From contig CAITSH010000490.1 in the NCBI GenBank assembly GCA_903895005.1, forward strand, positions 1 to 32,134: DNA of 32,134 bases, given 5' to 3'. The DNA comes from an uncultured Pseudomonadota bacterium. Its GTDB lineage: Bacteria; Pseudomonadota; Gammaproteobacteria; Burkholderiales; SG8-39. The translations under genes and the position numbers were made by a program. This document shows, piece by piece, positions 16,903-26,714 of the stretch; within the stretch, counting starts at the first letter, position 1, and every line of letters starts with the position of its first letter. Below the pieces are notes generated by a model, which worked only from the letters and a program-made list of their open reading frames with translations, was not told where the DNA came from and made no database searches.

Positions 16903-17529
16903 CTAAAATCGTCTTTGTGCGGTTGCGGGCAGGGCGCTGACCCGTTGCATTTCCGCATCGGAGAAAAGTGCCGGGTTTTCCCTGTAGTCCATGTATCTGG
17001 CGGTGTTATCCATTCCCCAGAAGATCTGCCCGTCTACTACAAAGCTAGGCACGCCGAAAACCCCGACAGTGAGCGCCTCCTCACCATTGCGGCGCAAATC
17101 ACTTTTGATCACGGGATCCGAAATCAGAGACTCCGCATTCTGGACCCCTAATCTCGTGCAGAGCAACGCCCAGTCTGCGTCAACTGAGTGTCCATCTTTC
17201 CAGATGAAATCGAAGATCTCGCGCACGACATTTGCGGTACAGCCAAGGGCCAACGCGAGTCGCAAGGCTGGAACCGGATTAAACGGATGCGCCGGCGGCA
17301 TTGAAAATGGAATTCCGAGTTGTCGCGATTGCCACACCAAGGCTCGATAGGTGTGTATGCGCTTACTGGGTATTTCAGCAGGTCCTTTGTGGCCCCAATG
17401 TGCTAACAGACCCGAAAACACCACCGGCTTTAGCGTGACCTCAGTGTCCTCAAAAATGGCTGGAAAAGTCGAAAACTGGAGATAGGCATAAGGCGAAACG
17501 AAGTCAAAGTACCAAACCGGATTTGGCAC
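16903..17529 (-). CDS. DsbA-fold 2-hydroxychromene-2-carboxylate isomerase-like protein
   Basis: The 208-residue product fits the thioredoxin-fold, kappa-class GST-like family that includes HCCA isomerase of naphthalene breakdown. The N-terminus (WYFDFVSPYAYLQF) has SPYAY where DsbA has CXXC, so it is not a disulfide oxidase; this serine is the glutathione-activating position in the family. Near the C-terminus is the cis-proline segment GVFGVPSFVVDGQIFWGMD, characteristic of the fold. No signal peptide is present, so it should be cytoplasmic. The start is a GTG at 17529, 3 nt after the proA stop, which suggests co-expression. No aromatic catabolic genes are close, so the true substrate is unknown; the family call is good but the specific reaction is a guess. 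Confidence 0.85.
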   Translation of the reverse strand: MPNPVWYFDFVSPYAYLQFSTFPAIFEDTEVTLKPVVFSGLLAHWGHKGPAEIPSKRIHTYRALVWQSRQLGIPFSMPPAHPFNPVPALRLALALGCTANVVREIFDFIWKDGHSVDADWALLCTRLGVQNAESLISDPVIKSDLRRNGEEALTVGVFGVPSFVVDGQIFWGMDNTARYMDYRENPALFSDAEMQRVSALPATAQRRF

Positions 17530-17532
17530 GGG

Positions 17533-18801
17533 CTAGGTCCGGACTTCACCGTGGCCAAACACAACATACTTCAGCGAAGTGAGTCCTTCCAAGCCCACAG
17601 GCCCACGTGCGTGAAGTTTGTCGGTTGAGATTCCGATTTCCGCGCCGAGGCCATACTCAAAACCATCTGCAAAGCGCGTCGATGCATTCACCATGACCGA
17701 ACTGGAATCCACCTCTCGCAAAAACCGCTGCGCCCGAATCGGGTCTTCGGTAATGATCGCATCGGTGTGCTGAGATCCATAAAGGGCGATATGGTCCATG
17801 GCCGCATCAATGTCTTTTACCAGCCGAACGGCGAGAACCGGGGCGAGGTATTCCGCGTACCAATCTTCTTCCGAGGCCGCAGCCATTCCGGTGACAAGTT
17901 GCCGAGCACCCGCATCTCCGCGCAGCTCGACCCTCTTATCGGCGTAAATTTTGGCCAGCGCCGGGAGCACCTTTGGCGCAATTTTTTCATGTACCAAAAG
18001 CGTTTCCATGGTGTTGCAGGTGCCGTAGCGCTGAGTTTTGGCGTTGTCTGCTATGCGTATTGCCTTGTCAGGATCAGCCGCCTCGTCGATATAGACATGG
18101 CAAACCCCGTCGAGGTGCTTGATCATCGGAATACGCGACTCGGCCATGATGCGGGCGATCAGGCTTTTCCCGCCGCGCGGCACAATGATATCGACGTATT
18201 CGGGCATGTTCAGCAGCGCGCTGACCGCTTCCCTGTTCGGGGTATCCACCACCTGAACGGCGGCGGCAGGCAGTCCCGCTGTTTTAAGGCCTTCATGGAC
18301 GCAAGCAGCAATGGCGAGGTTTGAGCGCACTGATTCTGAGCCGCCCCGGAGAATGCAGGCGTTTCCCGATTTTAGGCAAAGCGCCGCCGCATCCGCAGTG
18401 ACGTTCGGGCGTGACTCGTAAATGATGCCGATGACACCGAGCGGCACGCGCATGCGGGCCACTTCAATGCCCGAGGGCTGAATGCGCCGCTCCCCGATCG
18501 CACCAATCGGATCAGCGAGGGAGGCGACTTGCTCAATACCCAGGGCCATGGATTCGACCGATGCAGGCGTCAGGGTCAGGCGGTCAATAAACGCGTTGTC
18601 TCTGCCGGCCGCTCCGGCAGAAGCAATATCCAGCAGGTTCGCAGCGATAAGTTTTTTGGAATCCCTGCGGATGGCCGCTGCCATTGCTGCAAGCGCCTGA
18701 TTCTTGGTCGCTTCATCGGCGCGTGCCAACACACGGGCTGCCGCGCGTGCTTCGCGGCCCAAGCCATGCATGTAGCTTGTTATTTCGTTCGGGGCATTCA
18801 T
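17533..18801 (-). CDS. proA: Gamma-glutamyl phosphate reductase
   Basis: ProA reduces gamma-glutamyl phosphate to glutamate semialdehyde with NADPH, the second step of proline synthesis. At 422 residues it has the usual length. It belongs to the aldehyde dehydrogenase superfamily. The nucleotide-binding region contains [38 protein letters not shown] in pieces, and the catalytic cysteine is in YGTCNTMET at about residue 262. The C-terminal region has [22 protein letters not shown] and [10 protein letters not shown]. proB is not in the window. The gene is 73 nt downstream of holA on the same strand, a common betaproteobacterial order. Confidence 0.97.
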   Translation of the reverse strand: MNAPNEITSYMHGLGREARAAARVLARADEATKNQALAAMAAAIRRDSKKLIAANLLDIASAGAAGRDNAFIDRLTLTPASVESMALGIEQVASLADPIGAIGERRIQPSGIEVARMRVPLGVIGIIYESRPNVTADAAALCLKSGNACILRGGSESVRSNLAIAACVHEGLKTAGLPAAAVQVVDTPNREAVSALLNMPEYVDIIVPRGGKSLIARIMAESRIPMIKHLDGVCHVYIDEAADPDKAIRIADNAKTQRYGTCNTMETLLVHEKIAPKVLPALAKIYADKRVELRGDAGARQLVTGMAAASEEDWYAEYLAPVLAVRLVKDIDAAMDHIALYGSQHTDAIITEDPIRAQRFLREVDSSSVMVNASTRFADGFEYGLGAEIGISTDKLHARGPVGLEGLTSLKYVVFGHGEVRT

Positions 18802-18874
18802 CGCATTCCGATTTTACGCTTTATGGCGCCATAGGCGAATCTGTAGCGAACTCACGACAAAAGTCCGCAATGGT

Positions 18875-19879
18875 TCAACGGGCGAATCGCATGCCCAATT
18901 GCAGCAATTCATTCCAGGGGTCGCCGTCCCCGACGCCTTTTGCCATGCGGTCGATACGGGCGGCGTGGCGCAAGGCGTTGCGCACGGCCGCCGGCGGCAC
19001 TGTGCGCGCGGCTCGGGAAATCAGTGTTTTACGCGGTTCCCGCCAGACCCGCGCTGTATTCAATAAATCCTGCAGTGCCTGCCCCCCGGAAAGGCCGGTT
19101 TGGATCCGGGCGAGTGCTCGAATTTCCTCGGCGAGTACCCACAGCACCCTGGGCAGGGCTTCGCCTTCCCCCTCCAACCCCTCAAGAATGCGCGCCAGCC
19201 GCGCGGTGTCCCCGGCGAGTAAGGCGGCAGACAAGTCGGCGACGTCATAGCGCGCAACGTTCAATACGGCGGCGCGAATCGCCTCGTCGGAGATTTCTCC
19301 GGCCGGATGCAACAAGCCGAGTTTCTGGATTTCCTGATGGGCCGCAAGCAAATTGCCTTCAACGCAATCTGCGATGAACTCGAGGCTTTCGCGTGCGGCT
19401 TTTTGTTTTTGTGCGGCCAGCCTTGCCGAAATCCAGTCGGGTAACCGGGCGCGTTCTATCGTGGCAATGGTAACGACGACCGCTGTGGCGGTGAGCGCGT
19501 GGTACCACGCTGTATCCTGTGATTTTTTATCCAGGCTGGGCAGGAGCACCAGGGTTACTGTGTCCGGCGCGAGGTTCGCGCAGTAGCTCTCGAGCGCCTT
19601 GGCGCCCTCTGTGCCGGGTTTGCCCGTCGGGATGCGCAATTCAATCAAGCGCTTTTCGGCGAACAACGACATGCTGGCACCCGCCGCAGCCAACTGACTC
19701 CAGTCAAAATAGCGTTCAACAGAAAGCACTTCGCGCTCGCTGTGTCCTTGACTTCTGGCCTTGGCGCGGATGGCATCGGCCGCCTCCAGGGCTAACAGGG
19801 GCTCGTCCCCCTGTACAACGTAGAGCGATGAGAGCGCGCGCGAAAGATGCTGCGCAAGCTGCTCGGACCGGAGCAGCAT
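18875..19879 (-). CDS. holA: DNA polymerase III subunit delta
   Basis: HolA is the clamp-loader subunit that opens the sliding clamp. The 334-residue protein has the expected length and weakly conserved character of the family. The N-terminal part contains YVVQGDEPLLALEAADAIRAKA, then VERYFDWSQLAAAGASMSLFAEKRLIELRIPTGKPG in pieces, both typical of delta subunits. The middle contains LARILEGLEGEGEALPRVLWVLAEEIRAL, and the C-terminus is a helical collar domain. The ATG start overlaps the lptE stop by one base (TAATG), so translation is coupled. The leuS-lptE-holA order is conserved across many proteobacteria and supports the assignment. Confidence 0.94.
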   Translation of the reverse strand: MLLRSEQLAQHLSRALSSLYVVQGDEPLLALEAADAIRAKARSQGHSEREVLSVERYFDWSQLAAAGASMSLFAEKRLIELRIPTGKPGTEGAKALESYCANLAPDTVTLVLLPSLDKKSQDTAWYHALTATAVVVTIATIERARLPDWISARLAAQKQKAARESLEFIADCVEGNLLAAHQEIQKLGLLHPAGEISDEAIRAAVLNVARYDVADLSAALLAGDTARLARILEGLEGEGEALPRVLWVLAEEIRALARIQTGLSGGQALQDLLNTARVWREPRKTLISRAARTVPPAAVRNALRHAARIDRMAKGVGDGDPWNELLQLGMRFAR

Positions 19880-20448
19880 TATTCCTTTGCTGCGACCGGC
19901 GGCTTCGCGGCGGCGATCCGACGCAACACTTGCTGCACCATGTCGGTTTGCATGTCGCGGTACAGCAATGCTTCTTCGTTTTCTTTTGCCAGCACCTGTG
20001 AGTCGTTAAAGGTGATGTCGCGCGTCAGCAGAATCTCATTTGAGGGTAGAAAATCCATTCCCTTTGCGTCCGCAACGCGAAAACGATAGCGATACCGCAA
20101 TTGGTATTCGCGCACTCGACCACCCGAATCCAGACTCAGGATCGACTTTTCTTGGGCGTCGGCCTGAACAGTCAAGATCGCCTGGGCCTGCTTGATATCT
20201 TCGACCAGCCGCGTGTTTGTTCCAGAAACGATGTTTCGCTTTAGCGCGATCGCCATGGGATGCGGTGTAACGTACAAGGTGTCAAACGGGAGGGTGGCCT
20301 GCCCCCGTAACTGAAATCCGCAGGCGCCAAGCGCGATGCAAAGGGCGATCGTGAAGAGGGCTTTCGTACGAGTCAGGGCCCGTACGGGCGCAGTAACTGA
20401 TGAACCTGGATCCAGGAGAGTAGTCATGCCATCGTCCTCGCGCGTCAT
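19879..20448 (-). CDS. lptE: LPS-assembly lipoprotein LptE
   Basis: LptE is the outer-membrane lipoprotein that plugs LptD and helps deliver lipopolysaccharide to the cell surface. The 189-residue product has a lipoprotein signal: hydrophobic segment LFTIALCIALGA followed by the lipobox cysteine at about residue 43 (LGAC-GFQLRG). GFQLRG directly after the cysteine is the family hallmark. The mature part is beta-rich, with LRYRYRFRV and ITFNDSQVLAKENEEALLYRDM near the end. The 20-odd residues before the signal helix are unusually long; an in-frame ATG at 20427 is an alternative start. An AAAGGG element 7 nt upstream favours 20448. It sits 13 nt after leuS. Confidence 0.93.
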   Translation of the reverse strand: MTREDDGMTTLLDPGSSVTAPVRALTRTKALFTIALCIALGACGFQLRGQATLPFDTLYVTPHPMAIALKRNIVSGTNTRLVEDIKQAQAILTVQADAQEKSILSLDSGGRVREYQLRYRYRFRVADAKGMDFLPSNEILLTRDITFNDSQVLAKENEEALLYRDMQTDMVQQVLRRIAAAKPPVAAKE

Positions 20449-20461
20449 TCGCTAACCCTTT

Positions 20462-23110
20462 CTACACTACCACGTTGACTAGCCGGCCGGGCACAACCAC
20501 GACCTTCTTTGGTGCCTGGCCGTTGGTGTGTTTGAGCACGACTTCATGCTTCAGCGCAAGCTGCTCGAGCGCGGCATTGTCGGCGTTGTGGGGCGCGCGC
20601 AAATGGCCGCGCAATTTGCCGTTGATCTGCAGCACTAACTCAATTTCATCCTGTGCCAATGCGGACTCGTCCACCTGCGGCCACGGGGCGTCCAGAATCT
20701 CCCCCTCTTTCGCCGCAAAGCCCAGCTCCGTCCAGAGTGCATGCGCGATATGGGGGACAACCGGATAGAGCACGCGCACGAGAATGGAAAGGCACTCCCG
20801 CAACACCGCTGTCGTGGCCCCGCCTTCTGGTAGCTTCGCAGACTCAAGCGCATTGAGCATTTTCATGGTCGCCGAGACCACGGTGTTGTATTGGATGCGT
20901 TTGAGGTCGAAATCGGCCTGGCGCAGTCCCAGGTGAATCTCGCGGCGCAATACTTTGTGTGCATCGGTAAGTGCGGTGCCATTGGCAGGATCGGCCGTGA
21001 CAGTTGCGTGTTGCTTTTGCGCAAACGCCCAAACCCGTTTCAGGAACCGATAGGCGCCGTCGACGCCGGAGTCCGACCACTCCAGTGTCTGCTCGGGGGG
21101 GCTTGTGAACATGACGAACAGGCGCGCTGTATCTGCCCCCATCTTGTCTATGAGTTCCTGTGGGTCGATACCGTTGCGTTTTGATTTGGACATGGTGCCG
21201 ACACCACCGTAGTCCACGGGCGAACCGTCGCTCATGAGCATCGCTCCGGTGACCTTGCCCGCTTCGTCATGTGCAAGCTTTACTTCCTCAGGCGCAAAAT
21301 ACGTGATGCCACCCTTGTCGCTCTTGCGCGAGAAGATGTGGTTCAGCACCATGCCCTGCGTGAGCAACTTGGTGAAGGGCTCGTCGAATTTCACCAGGCC
21401 CATGTCCCGCATGACCTTGGTCCAGAAGCGCGCGTACAAAAGGTGCAGCACGGCGTGTTCGATGCCGCCGATGTACTGGTCCATGGGCATCCAGTAATCG
21501 GTGCGGCTGTCGGTCATCGCGTTGGCGCTGTCCGGCGAGCAGTAGCGCATGAAATACCAGGACGAATCGACAAACGTGTCCATGGTGTCTGTTTCACGCC
21601 GGGCCGGCTTGCCGCACGTGGGACAGTTGCAGGCGAGGAAGCGTTCGTCTTTGGCGAGGGGATTTCCCGAACCGTCGGGTATGAGGTCTTCAGGCAGCAC
21701 AACCGGAAGGTCCTTTTCAGGCACTGGCACCGGGCCACAATCCGGGCAATGAATAATCGGGATGGGTGTACCCCAGTAGCGCTGGCGCGAAATGCCCCAG
21801 TCGCGCAGGCGATACGTGGTGCGTTTTTCGCCCAGTCCTTTTGCGCTGAGCGCGGCTGCGATTGCGCTGACAGCGGCCTTAAAGTCGAGGCCATTGTAAC
21901 TGCCGCTATTAACGCACTTGCCGACCTGTTTGTTCGCGTACCACTCGTCCCAGGAGGATGTGGAGAAGGTTTTTCCCTCGAGGGCGACCACCTGCTGGAT
22001 CGGCAGGCCGTATTTTTTCGCGAAGGCAAAATCACGCTCATCATGCGCCGGCACGCCCATCACCGCGCCGTCTCCATAGCTCATCAGCACGTAGTTGCCG
22101 ACCCAGACCTCGACGTTCTCATTGGTGAGGGGATGGGTCACGAACAGCCCGGTTGGCATGCCGGCCTTTTCGCGCAGGGCGAGTTCCGCCTCGGTGGTGC
22201 CGCCCTTTTTGCACTCTTCGATAAACGCGGCCAGCGTTGCATTGCTCGCGGCTGCATGTTCGGCGATCGGATGTTCGGGGGCGACGGCGCAAAAGGTCAC
22301 GCCCATGATGGTGTCGGCGCGGGTGGTGAACACGTACATCCGCCCGTCCTGTATCAGTTTGCCGTCCTCGCCCGCGATCTGGTGGGGAAACGCAAACCGC
22401 ACGCCCTCGCTCTTGCCGATCCAGTTTTCCTGCATCAGGCGTACGCGCTCGGGCCAGCCCGGCAGCTTGTTGGCGACCGACTCGAGCAGCTCGTCGGCGT
22501 ATTTGGTGATGGCGAGGTAATAGCCGGGAATTTCCCGCTTTTCCACCGGGGCGCCGGTACGCCAACCGCGACCGTCTATGACTTGTTCATTGGCGAGAAC
22601 CGTCTGATCGACCGGATCCCAGTTCACCACCTGGGTCTTGCGGTAGGCGACGCCCTTCTCAAGCATCTTCAGGAACAGCCACTGGTTCCATTTGTAGTAG
22701 TTCGGATCGCATGCGGCCATTTCGCGCGACCAGTCGATGGCGAGGCCCATCGACTGCATCTGCTTCTTCATGTACGCGATGTTGTCGTAGGTCCACTTCG
22801 CTGGTGCAACCTTGTTCGCCATGGCCGCGTTCTCGGCCGGCAGCCCGAATGCATCCCAGCCCATCGGCTGCAAGACGTTGTACCCGTTCATGCGCAGATA
22901 GCGGTACATGACATCGTTGATGGTGTAATTGCGCACATGGCCCATGTGAAGCTTGCCCGAAGGGTAGGGCAGCATGGAGCAGGCGTAGTACTTGGGCTTT
23001 TCCTTTCCCGATTTGTCCCTGGCGTGCTCGACCGCGCGGTAAGCGTCGGTGTCGCGCCAGTGCCGCTGGGCATCGCGCTCAATATCGGTGGGGCTATACT
23101 GGGGTTGCAT
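20462..23110 (-). CDS. leuS: Leucyl-tRNA synthetase
   Basis: LeuS attaches leucine to tRNA-Leu. The ATG at 23110 gives an 882-residue protein beginning [11 protein letters not shown], matching the family; a TTG at 23143 would add eleven residues and overlap the predicted promoter. The class I HIGH motif appears as HMGH at 55-58 within [16 protein letters not shown]. The connective editing domain is present, with [11 protein letters not shown] and [16 protein letters not shown]. Paired cysteines (CPDCG, CNCPTCG) suggest a zinc-binding insertion. The KMSKS loop appears as TMSKSKRNG around 639-647. The C-terminal anticodon-binding region follows. lptE and holA lie downstream on the same strand. 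Confidence 0.98.
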   Translation of the reverse strand: MQPQYSPTDIERDAQRHWRDTDAYRAVEHARDKSGKEKPKYYACSMLPYPSGKLHMGHVRNYTINDVMYRYLRMNGYNVLQPMGWDAFGLPAENAAMANKVAPAKWTYDNIAYMKKQMQSMGLAIDWSREMAACDPNYYKWNQWLFLKMLEKGVAYRKTQVVNWDPVDQTVLANEQVIDGRGWRTGAPVEKREIPGYYLAITKYADELLESVANKLPGWPERVRLMQENWIGKSEGVRFAFPHQIAGEDGKLIQDGRMYVFTTRADTIMGVTFCAVAPEHPIAEHAAASNATLAAFIEECKKGGTTEAELALREKAGMPTGLFVTHPLTNENVEVWVGNYVLMSYGDGAVMGVPAHDERDFAFAKKYGLPIQQVVALEGKTFSTSSWDEWYANKQVGKCVNSGSYNGLDFKAAVSAIAAALSAKGLGEKRTTYRLRDWGISRQRYWGTPIPIIHCPDCGPVPVPEKDLPVVLPEDLIPDGSGNPLAKDERFLACNCPTCGKPARRETDTMDTFVDSSWYFMRYCSPDSANAMTDSRTDYWMPMDQYIGGIEHAVLHLLYARFWTKVMRDMGLVKFDEPFTKLLTQGMVLNHIFSRKSDKGGITYFAPEEVKLAHDEAGKVTGAMLMSDGSPVDYGGVGTMSKSKRNGIDPQELIDKMGADTARLFVMFTSPPEQTLEWSDSGVDGAYRFLKRVWAFAQKQHATVTADPANGTALTDAHKVLRREIHLGLRQADFDLKRIQYNTVVSATMKMLNALESAKLPEGGATTAVLRECLSILVRVLYPVVPHIAHALWTELGFAAKEGEILDAPWPQVDESALAQDEIELVLQINGKLRGHLRAPHNADNAALEQLALKHEVVLKHTNGQAPKKVVVVPGRLVNVVV

Positions 23111-23142
23111 TGTTGTTTTAGCAGCGTAAATTGAAGCTCGCA

Positions 23143-23148
23143 ATTATA
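23143..23148 (-). promoter_or_regulatory. Candidate leuS -10 element (TATAAT)
   Basis: A perfect TATAAT on the minus strand lies about 33 nt upstream of the leuS ATG. The matching -35 is poor (TTCAGG, 23172-23167, 18-bp spacer). The leader would be about 26 nt and lacks a Shine-Dalgarno. Confidence 0.5.
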
Positions 23149-23237
23149 GCCTGCGAGGGGCGTAAACCTGAACCTGGCCGCCCGGCAAGGCCGTATAACA
23201 CGGCATCGGAACACCAACCCGCGGGAGGTACAGAACC

Positions 23238-24125
23238 ATGACGCAAATTTCACGGATTTTGATGTTGAAGCGGATATTCGCCGGCGTGACCCTGGCCGCA
23301 GCCCAGCTTGGCTATGCGGCACCCAACGCCACCGTCGAGGCGGTGCAAATGCCCGCCTGGGTGGAGCGCGACAGCGCGCGTCTGCCCGCCGCGCCGGGGA
23401 TGGAATTGCGCAATGGCGACCGGCTGCTTACCGGGGTGAACTCGCGTCTTCTGCTGCGGACTGCCGATGGCAGTTCGGTCAAGCTGGGCGAAAATGCCAA
23501 ATTCCTGCTGAACGACATGAAGCAGCAAACCGACGGCGTGTTCACCGCGGCGTTGTCGGTCGGGGAAGGGGCTTTTCGTTTCACGACCGATGTGTTCACC
23601 AGGGTGCGCGGCAAGCGCCTCGTCAATGTCTCGGTCGCGACGGTGACCATAGGCGTGCGCGGTACCGACCTCTGGGGTAAGTCCGACACGAACAAACAAA
23701 TCGTCTGTCTCATCGAAGGCAAGATTGACGTCACTCCGCCCGGCGAACAGGCGATCATCCTGGATCAAGCTTTGCAGTTTTACATTCGTGACAACGGCCG
23801 GTCTTTGCCTGTTGCTGCAGTGGATCCGAAGCAACTCGAACAATGGGCCGCTGAAACCGAGGTGATGCCCGGGGCGGGTGCCGTACGCCGTGGCGGCAAG
23901 TGGAAAGTAGTCCTTGCGAGCGTGGACACGCAGGCCGACGCGCTCAAAGTTTACGATGACCTTCGCAATGCCGGTTATCCAGCCCAGATCCAGCCCCGCA
24001 TTGAAGGGGAAAAGCGGTCCTACAATATTCGGGTTGCCAACCTCGCTTCCAAAACCGAAGCAGCGGCGCTCGCCGCCAGTCTCAAGGGCAAGCTGGGCAT
24101 CAGCGATCCCAGGGTGTCGATGTAA
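23238..24125 (+). CDS. Secreted FecR-domain protein with C-terminal SPOR domain
   Basis: The 295-residue product starts with a signal peptide (about residues 1-27, cleaving after QLGYA). Residues of about 45-160 look like a periplasmic FecR domain: LRNGDRLLTGVNSRLLLRTADGSSVKLGENAKFLL, then VATVTIGVRGTDLW in pieces. The C-terminal 75 residues resemble a SPOR domain, which binds denuded peptidoglycan at division sites: GKWKVVLASVDTQADALKVYDDLRNAGYPAQIQ, then YNIRVANLASKTEAAALAASLKG. No FecI sigma factor or TonB receptor gene is next to it, so it is not a classical FecR anti-sigma factor. It has a GGAGG site 9 nt upstream of the ATG. It may link surface or septal peptidoglycan to some sensing role, but the function is unknown. 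Confidence 0.85.
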   Translation: MTQISRILMLKRIFAGVTLAAAQLGYAAPNATVEAVQMPAWVERDSARLPAAPGMELRNGDRLLTGVNSRLLLRTADGSSVKLGENAKFLLNDMKQQTDGVFTAALSVGEGAFRFTTDVFTRVRGKRLVNVSVATVTIGVRGTDLWGKSDTNKQIVCLIEGKIDVTPPGEQAIILDQALQFYIRDNGRSLPVAAVDPKQLEQWAAETEVMPGAGAVRRGGKWKVVLASVDTQADALKVYDDLRNAGYPAQIQPRIEGEKRSYNIRVANLASKTEAAALAASLKGKLGISDPRVSM

Positions 24126-24231
24126 GCGCGGCCCAACGCAGGGGCTTGTGCAGTCCAGACGCGGACGCCGGTCTGTAAATTAATGTGTGAAGTGGCATCC
24201 CGCCACGACGACCCCCAAAAGCATATCGGCG

Positions 24232-24258
24232 GGAAAGCCAATACTGGCGTGGCTTTCC
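24232..24258. repeat. Inverted repeat between FecR-SPOR gene and uvrD
   Basis: A perfect 9-bp inverted repeat (GGAAAGCCA at 24232-24240, TGGCTTTCC at 24250-24258) with a 9-nt loop lies in the 257-nt gap. A smaller stem (GTGGC/GCCAC, about 24192-24206) precedes it. There is no T tract, so it is not a clear intrinsic terminator. It may attenuate read-through from the upstream gene. Confidence 0.6.
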
Positions 24259-24382
24259 AGCCTATGTTGTTGCCGGGCCTCGATATTGCAGCGTGCTGTT
24301 GCACGGGTCATCCGGCTTGCGAAAGCGCAGGACGCCCGAATGCCCTGCGGTAGAATGCGCGCAGACTTTACTGCGACCCGCA

Positions 24383-26683
24383 ATGTCCTCCCTTCTCGAA
24401 AATCTCAATCCCGAACAACTGGCCGCTGTAACGCTGCCGAACCAGTGCGCGCTGATTCTGGCTGGCGCCGGCTCAGGCAAAACGCGGGTGCTCACGACGC
24501 GTATCGCCTGGTTGATCCAGACCGGCAACATCAGTCCCAACGGACTGCTCTCCGTGACCTTCACCAACAAGGCGGCAAAGGAAATGCTGGTGCGCCTGTC
24601 GGCCATGATGCCGATCAATACGCGCGGCATGTGGGTGGGGACTTTTCACGGGTTGTGCAACCGCATGTTGCGCGCGCATTACCGCGATGCGGGTCTGCCG
24701 CAAACCTTCCAGATCCTCGACACCCAGGACCAGTTCTCGGCGGTAAAGCGCGTGCTCAAGGCGCTGAATGTGGATGAGGACAAGTTTCCGCCGCGGCAGG
24801 TGCAGTGGTTCATCAACGGCGCCAAGGAGGCCGGTGATCGTGCGGACAAGGTGGAAGTATTTGATGAATTTTCCAAACGCGCCGTGGAGCTTTACGCTGC
24901 CTACGACGCGCAGTGCCAGCGCGAGGGTTCGGTTGATTTTTCCGAACTGTTGTTGCGCTGTTTCGAGTTGCTGTCGCGCAACGAGATCCTGCGCGAGCAC
25001 TACCAGGCGCGCTTCCGCCATATCCTGGTCGATGAGTTCCAGGACACCAACCGCCTGCAATACCGCTGGCTAAAGTTGCTGGCCGGGCATGGAACCATGC
25101 GGCCGGGTGGTGGCAACGCGATTTTCGCGGTCGGCGACGATGACCAGTCGATTTACGCTTTTCGCGGCGCCAACGTCGGCAACATGGCCGATTTCGAGCG
25201 TGACTTCGATGTCGGCAACATCATCCGGCTTGAACAAAATTACCGTTCGCACGGCCATATTCTTGACGCCGCCAACGCGCTTATCTCGCACAACAGCAAG
25301 CGCCTCGGCAAAAACCTCTGGACCGCTGCCGGCCACGGCGAACCACTGCGCGTATTCGAAGCGCAAACGGACGGTTATGAAGCCCACTGGATCGCCGAGG
25401 AGGTGCAGTCGCTTGCGCGCGAGGGCATGGCTCGGCGTGACATGGCGGTGCTGTACCGCTCCAATGCGCAGTCACGCATTATCGAACACGCACTGTTTTC
25501 GGCCGGCATTCCCTATCGCGTTTATGGCGGCCTGCGCTTTTTCGAGCGTCTCGAAATCAAGCACGCCCTCGCCTACCTGCGCCTGCTCGCCACCCCCGAG
25601 GATGACGGCGCTTTTTTGCGCGTGGTGAACTTTCCGACACGCGGTATCGGCGCGCGGTCGCTTGAATTGCTGCAGGACACGGCCAAATCACAGGCCAGTT
25701 CGCTGTACGCGGCGGTTGCGGCGCTCGATGGCAAGGCCGGCGCGGTACTGTCGGCCTTTACCCGGCTGATCGATTCGCTGCGTACCGAGACGCAGGGGCT
25801 GCCGCTTCCCGAAATTGTCGAACACATGCTCGAGCGCAGCGGCTTGCGCGCGCATTACCAAAAGGAAAAGGACGGCGCGGACCGCGTCGAGAACCTTGAT
25901 GAACTGATCAATGCCGCCGCCGGCTTTGTGCAGGAGGAGGGCCTGTCCTCCATCATGGTTGAAACCATCGCCCTGGCGCCGGTGCCTTTGGATACGACCG
26001 GGGGGGCAGCGCAGCCCGGGTTTGACTTTGACGCCGCGCCCGAATCGGTCTCCGCCGAGACGCGCGAACGCATAGACCCGCTGGCCAATTTCCTTGCCCA
26101 TGCCGCGCTCGAAGCCGGTGAGCATCAGGCCGGGGAGGGCAGCGACGCCCTGCAACTGATGACCGTGCATTCGGCCAAGGGGCTGGAGTTTCAGGCCGTG
26201 TTCATCACCGGCCTTGAAGAGGGCCTGTTTCCCCATGAACAAAGCACCGCGGCCGACGACGGACTGGAGGAAGAGCGGCGTCTCATGTACGTGGCCATCA
26301 CCCGCGCGCGTCAGCGGCTCTACCTCACCTTCGCGCAAACGCGCCTGCTGCACGGGCAGACGCGCTACAACGTGGCAAGCCGTTTTCTCGAGGAGATCCC
26401 GGCTGAATTGCTCAAGTGGTTGTCCCCGCGGCTGGGGGTCGGAATACCCTTGCACGATCGCGCCAGGGACCAGGCCTGGCCGGCGTCCCCGGCAAGGCCG
26501 GTGGCGAGCGCGCACAACGATTCGCCCTGGCGCATCGGCCAGAACGTCAGTCACGCGAAATTCGGTCAGGGCGTGATTGTCAACGCCGAAGGGCGTGGTG
26601 CCGAAGCGCGTGTGCAGATCAACTTCGGCCGGCACGGCATGAAGTGGCTGGCATTGGAATACGCCAACCTGACCGCGGCCTGA
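24383..26683 (+). CDS. uvrD: UvrD/PcrA-type superfamily 1 DNA helicase
   Basis: This is a 3'-5' DNA helicase used in nucleotide excision and mismatch repair. The ATG at 24383 begins MSSLLENLNPEQLAAV, exactly the family start, giving 766 residues, slightly longer than Escherichia coli UvrD; the open frame runs 30 codons further upstream without support. Motifs in order: Walker A AGAGSGKT (27-34), VDEFQDTN, GDDDQSIYAFRGA, the TVHSAKGLEF segment, and VAITRARQRLYLTFA. The C-terminal 40-odd residues (SHAKFGQGVIVN...VQINFGRHGMKWLALEYANL) form the Tudor-like tail that contacts RNA polymerase. A TAGAAT -10-like element lies at 24351-24356. uvrD, pcrA or rep could be applied; the tail favours UvrD/PcrA. 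Confidence 0.95.
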   Translation: MSSLLENLNPEQLAAVTLPNQCALILAGAGSGKTRVLTTRIAWLIQTGNISPNGLLSVTFTNKAAKEMLVRLSAMMPINTRGMWVGTFHGLCNRMLRAHYRDAGLPQTFQILDTQDQFSAVKRVLKALNVDEDKFPPRQVQWFINGAKEAGDRADKVEVFDEFSKRAVELYAAYDAQCQREGSVDFSELLLRCFELLSRNEILREHYQARFRHILVDEFQDTNRLQYRWLKLLAGHGTMRPGGGNAIFAVGDDDQSIYAFRGANVGNMADFERDFDVGNIIRLEQNYRSHGHILDAANALISHNSKRLGKNLWTAAGHGEPLRVFEAQTDGYEAHWIAEEVQSLAREGMARRDMAVLYRSNAQSRIIEHALFSAGIPYRVYGGLRFFERLEIKHALAYLRLLATPEDDGAFLRVVNFPTRGIGARSLELLQDTAKSQASSLYAAVAALDGKAGAVLSAFTRLIDSLRTETQGLPLPEIVEHMLERSGLRAHYQKEKDGADRVENLDELINAAAGFVQEEGLSSIMVETIALAPVPLDTTGGAAQPGFDFDAAPESVSAETRERIDPLANFLAHAALEAGEHQAGEGSDALQLMTVHSAKGLEFQAVFITGLEEGLFPHEQSTAADDGLEEERRLMYVAITRARQRLYLTFAQTRLLHGQTRYNVASRFLEEIPAELLKWLSPRLGVGIPLHDRARDQAWPASPARPVASAHNDSPWRIGQNVSHAKFGQGVIVNAEGRGAEARVQINFGRHGMKWLALEYANLTAA

Positions 26684-26714
26684 GTAGCAATTCGCGCTAC
26701 GGTGTGCGCGCCGC

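Noticed and set aside
16903..17529. DsbA disulfide oxidoreductase
   Set aside because: The CXXC active site is absent (SPYAY instead), and there is no signal peptide.
21587..21600. A TGTTTCACG segment resembling half a parS site inside leuS
   Set aside because: Only the left half matches; the right arm is absent, so it is chance similarity within a coding gene.
21269..23134. A 621-codon open frame on the plus strand, antisense to leuS
   Set aside because: It lies entirely opposite the strongly conserved leuS, has no recognisable domains or ribosome binding site, and long antisense frames are expected in GC-rich coding DNA.
23238..24125. Classical FecR anti-sigma regulator of iron uptake
   Set aside because: There is no adjacent FecI sigma factor or TonB receptor, no cytoplasmic anti-sigma segment before a membrane helix, and a SPOR-like tail is present.
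25688..26635. A 315-codon open frame antisense to uvrD
   Set aside because: It mirrors the uvrD coding frame, shows no family motifs and is explained by codon bias of the real gene.
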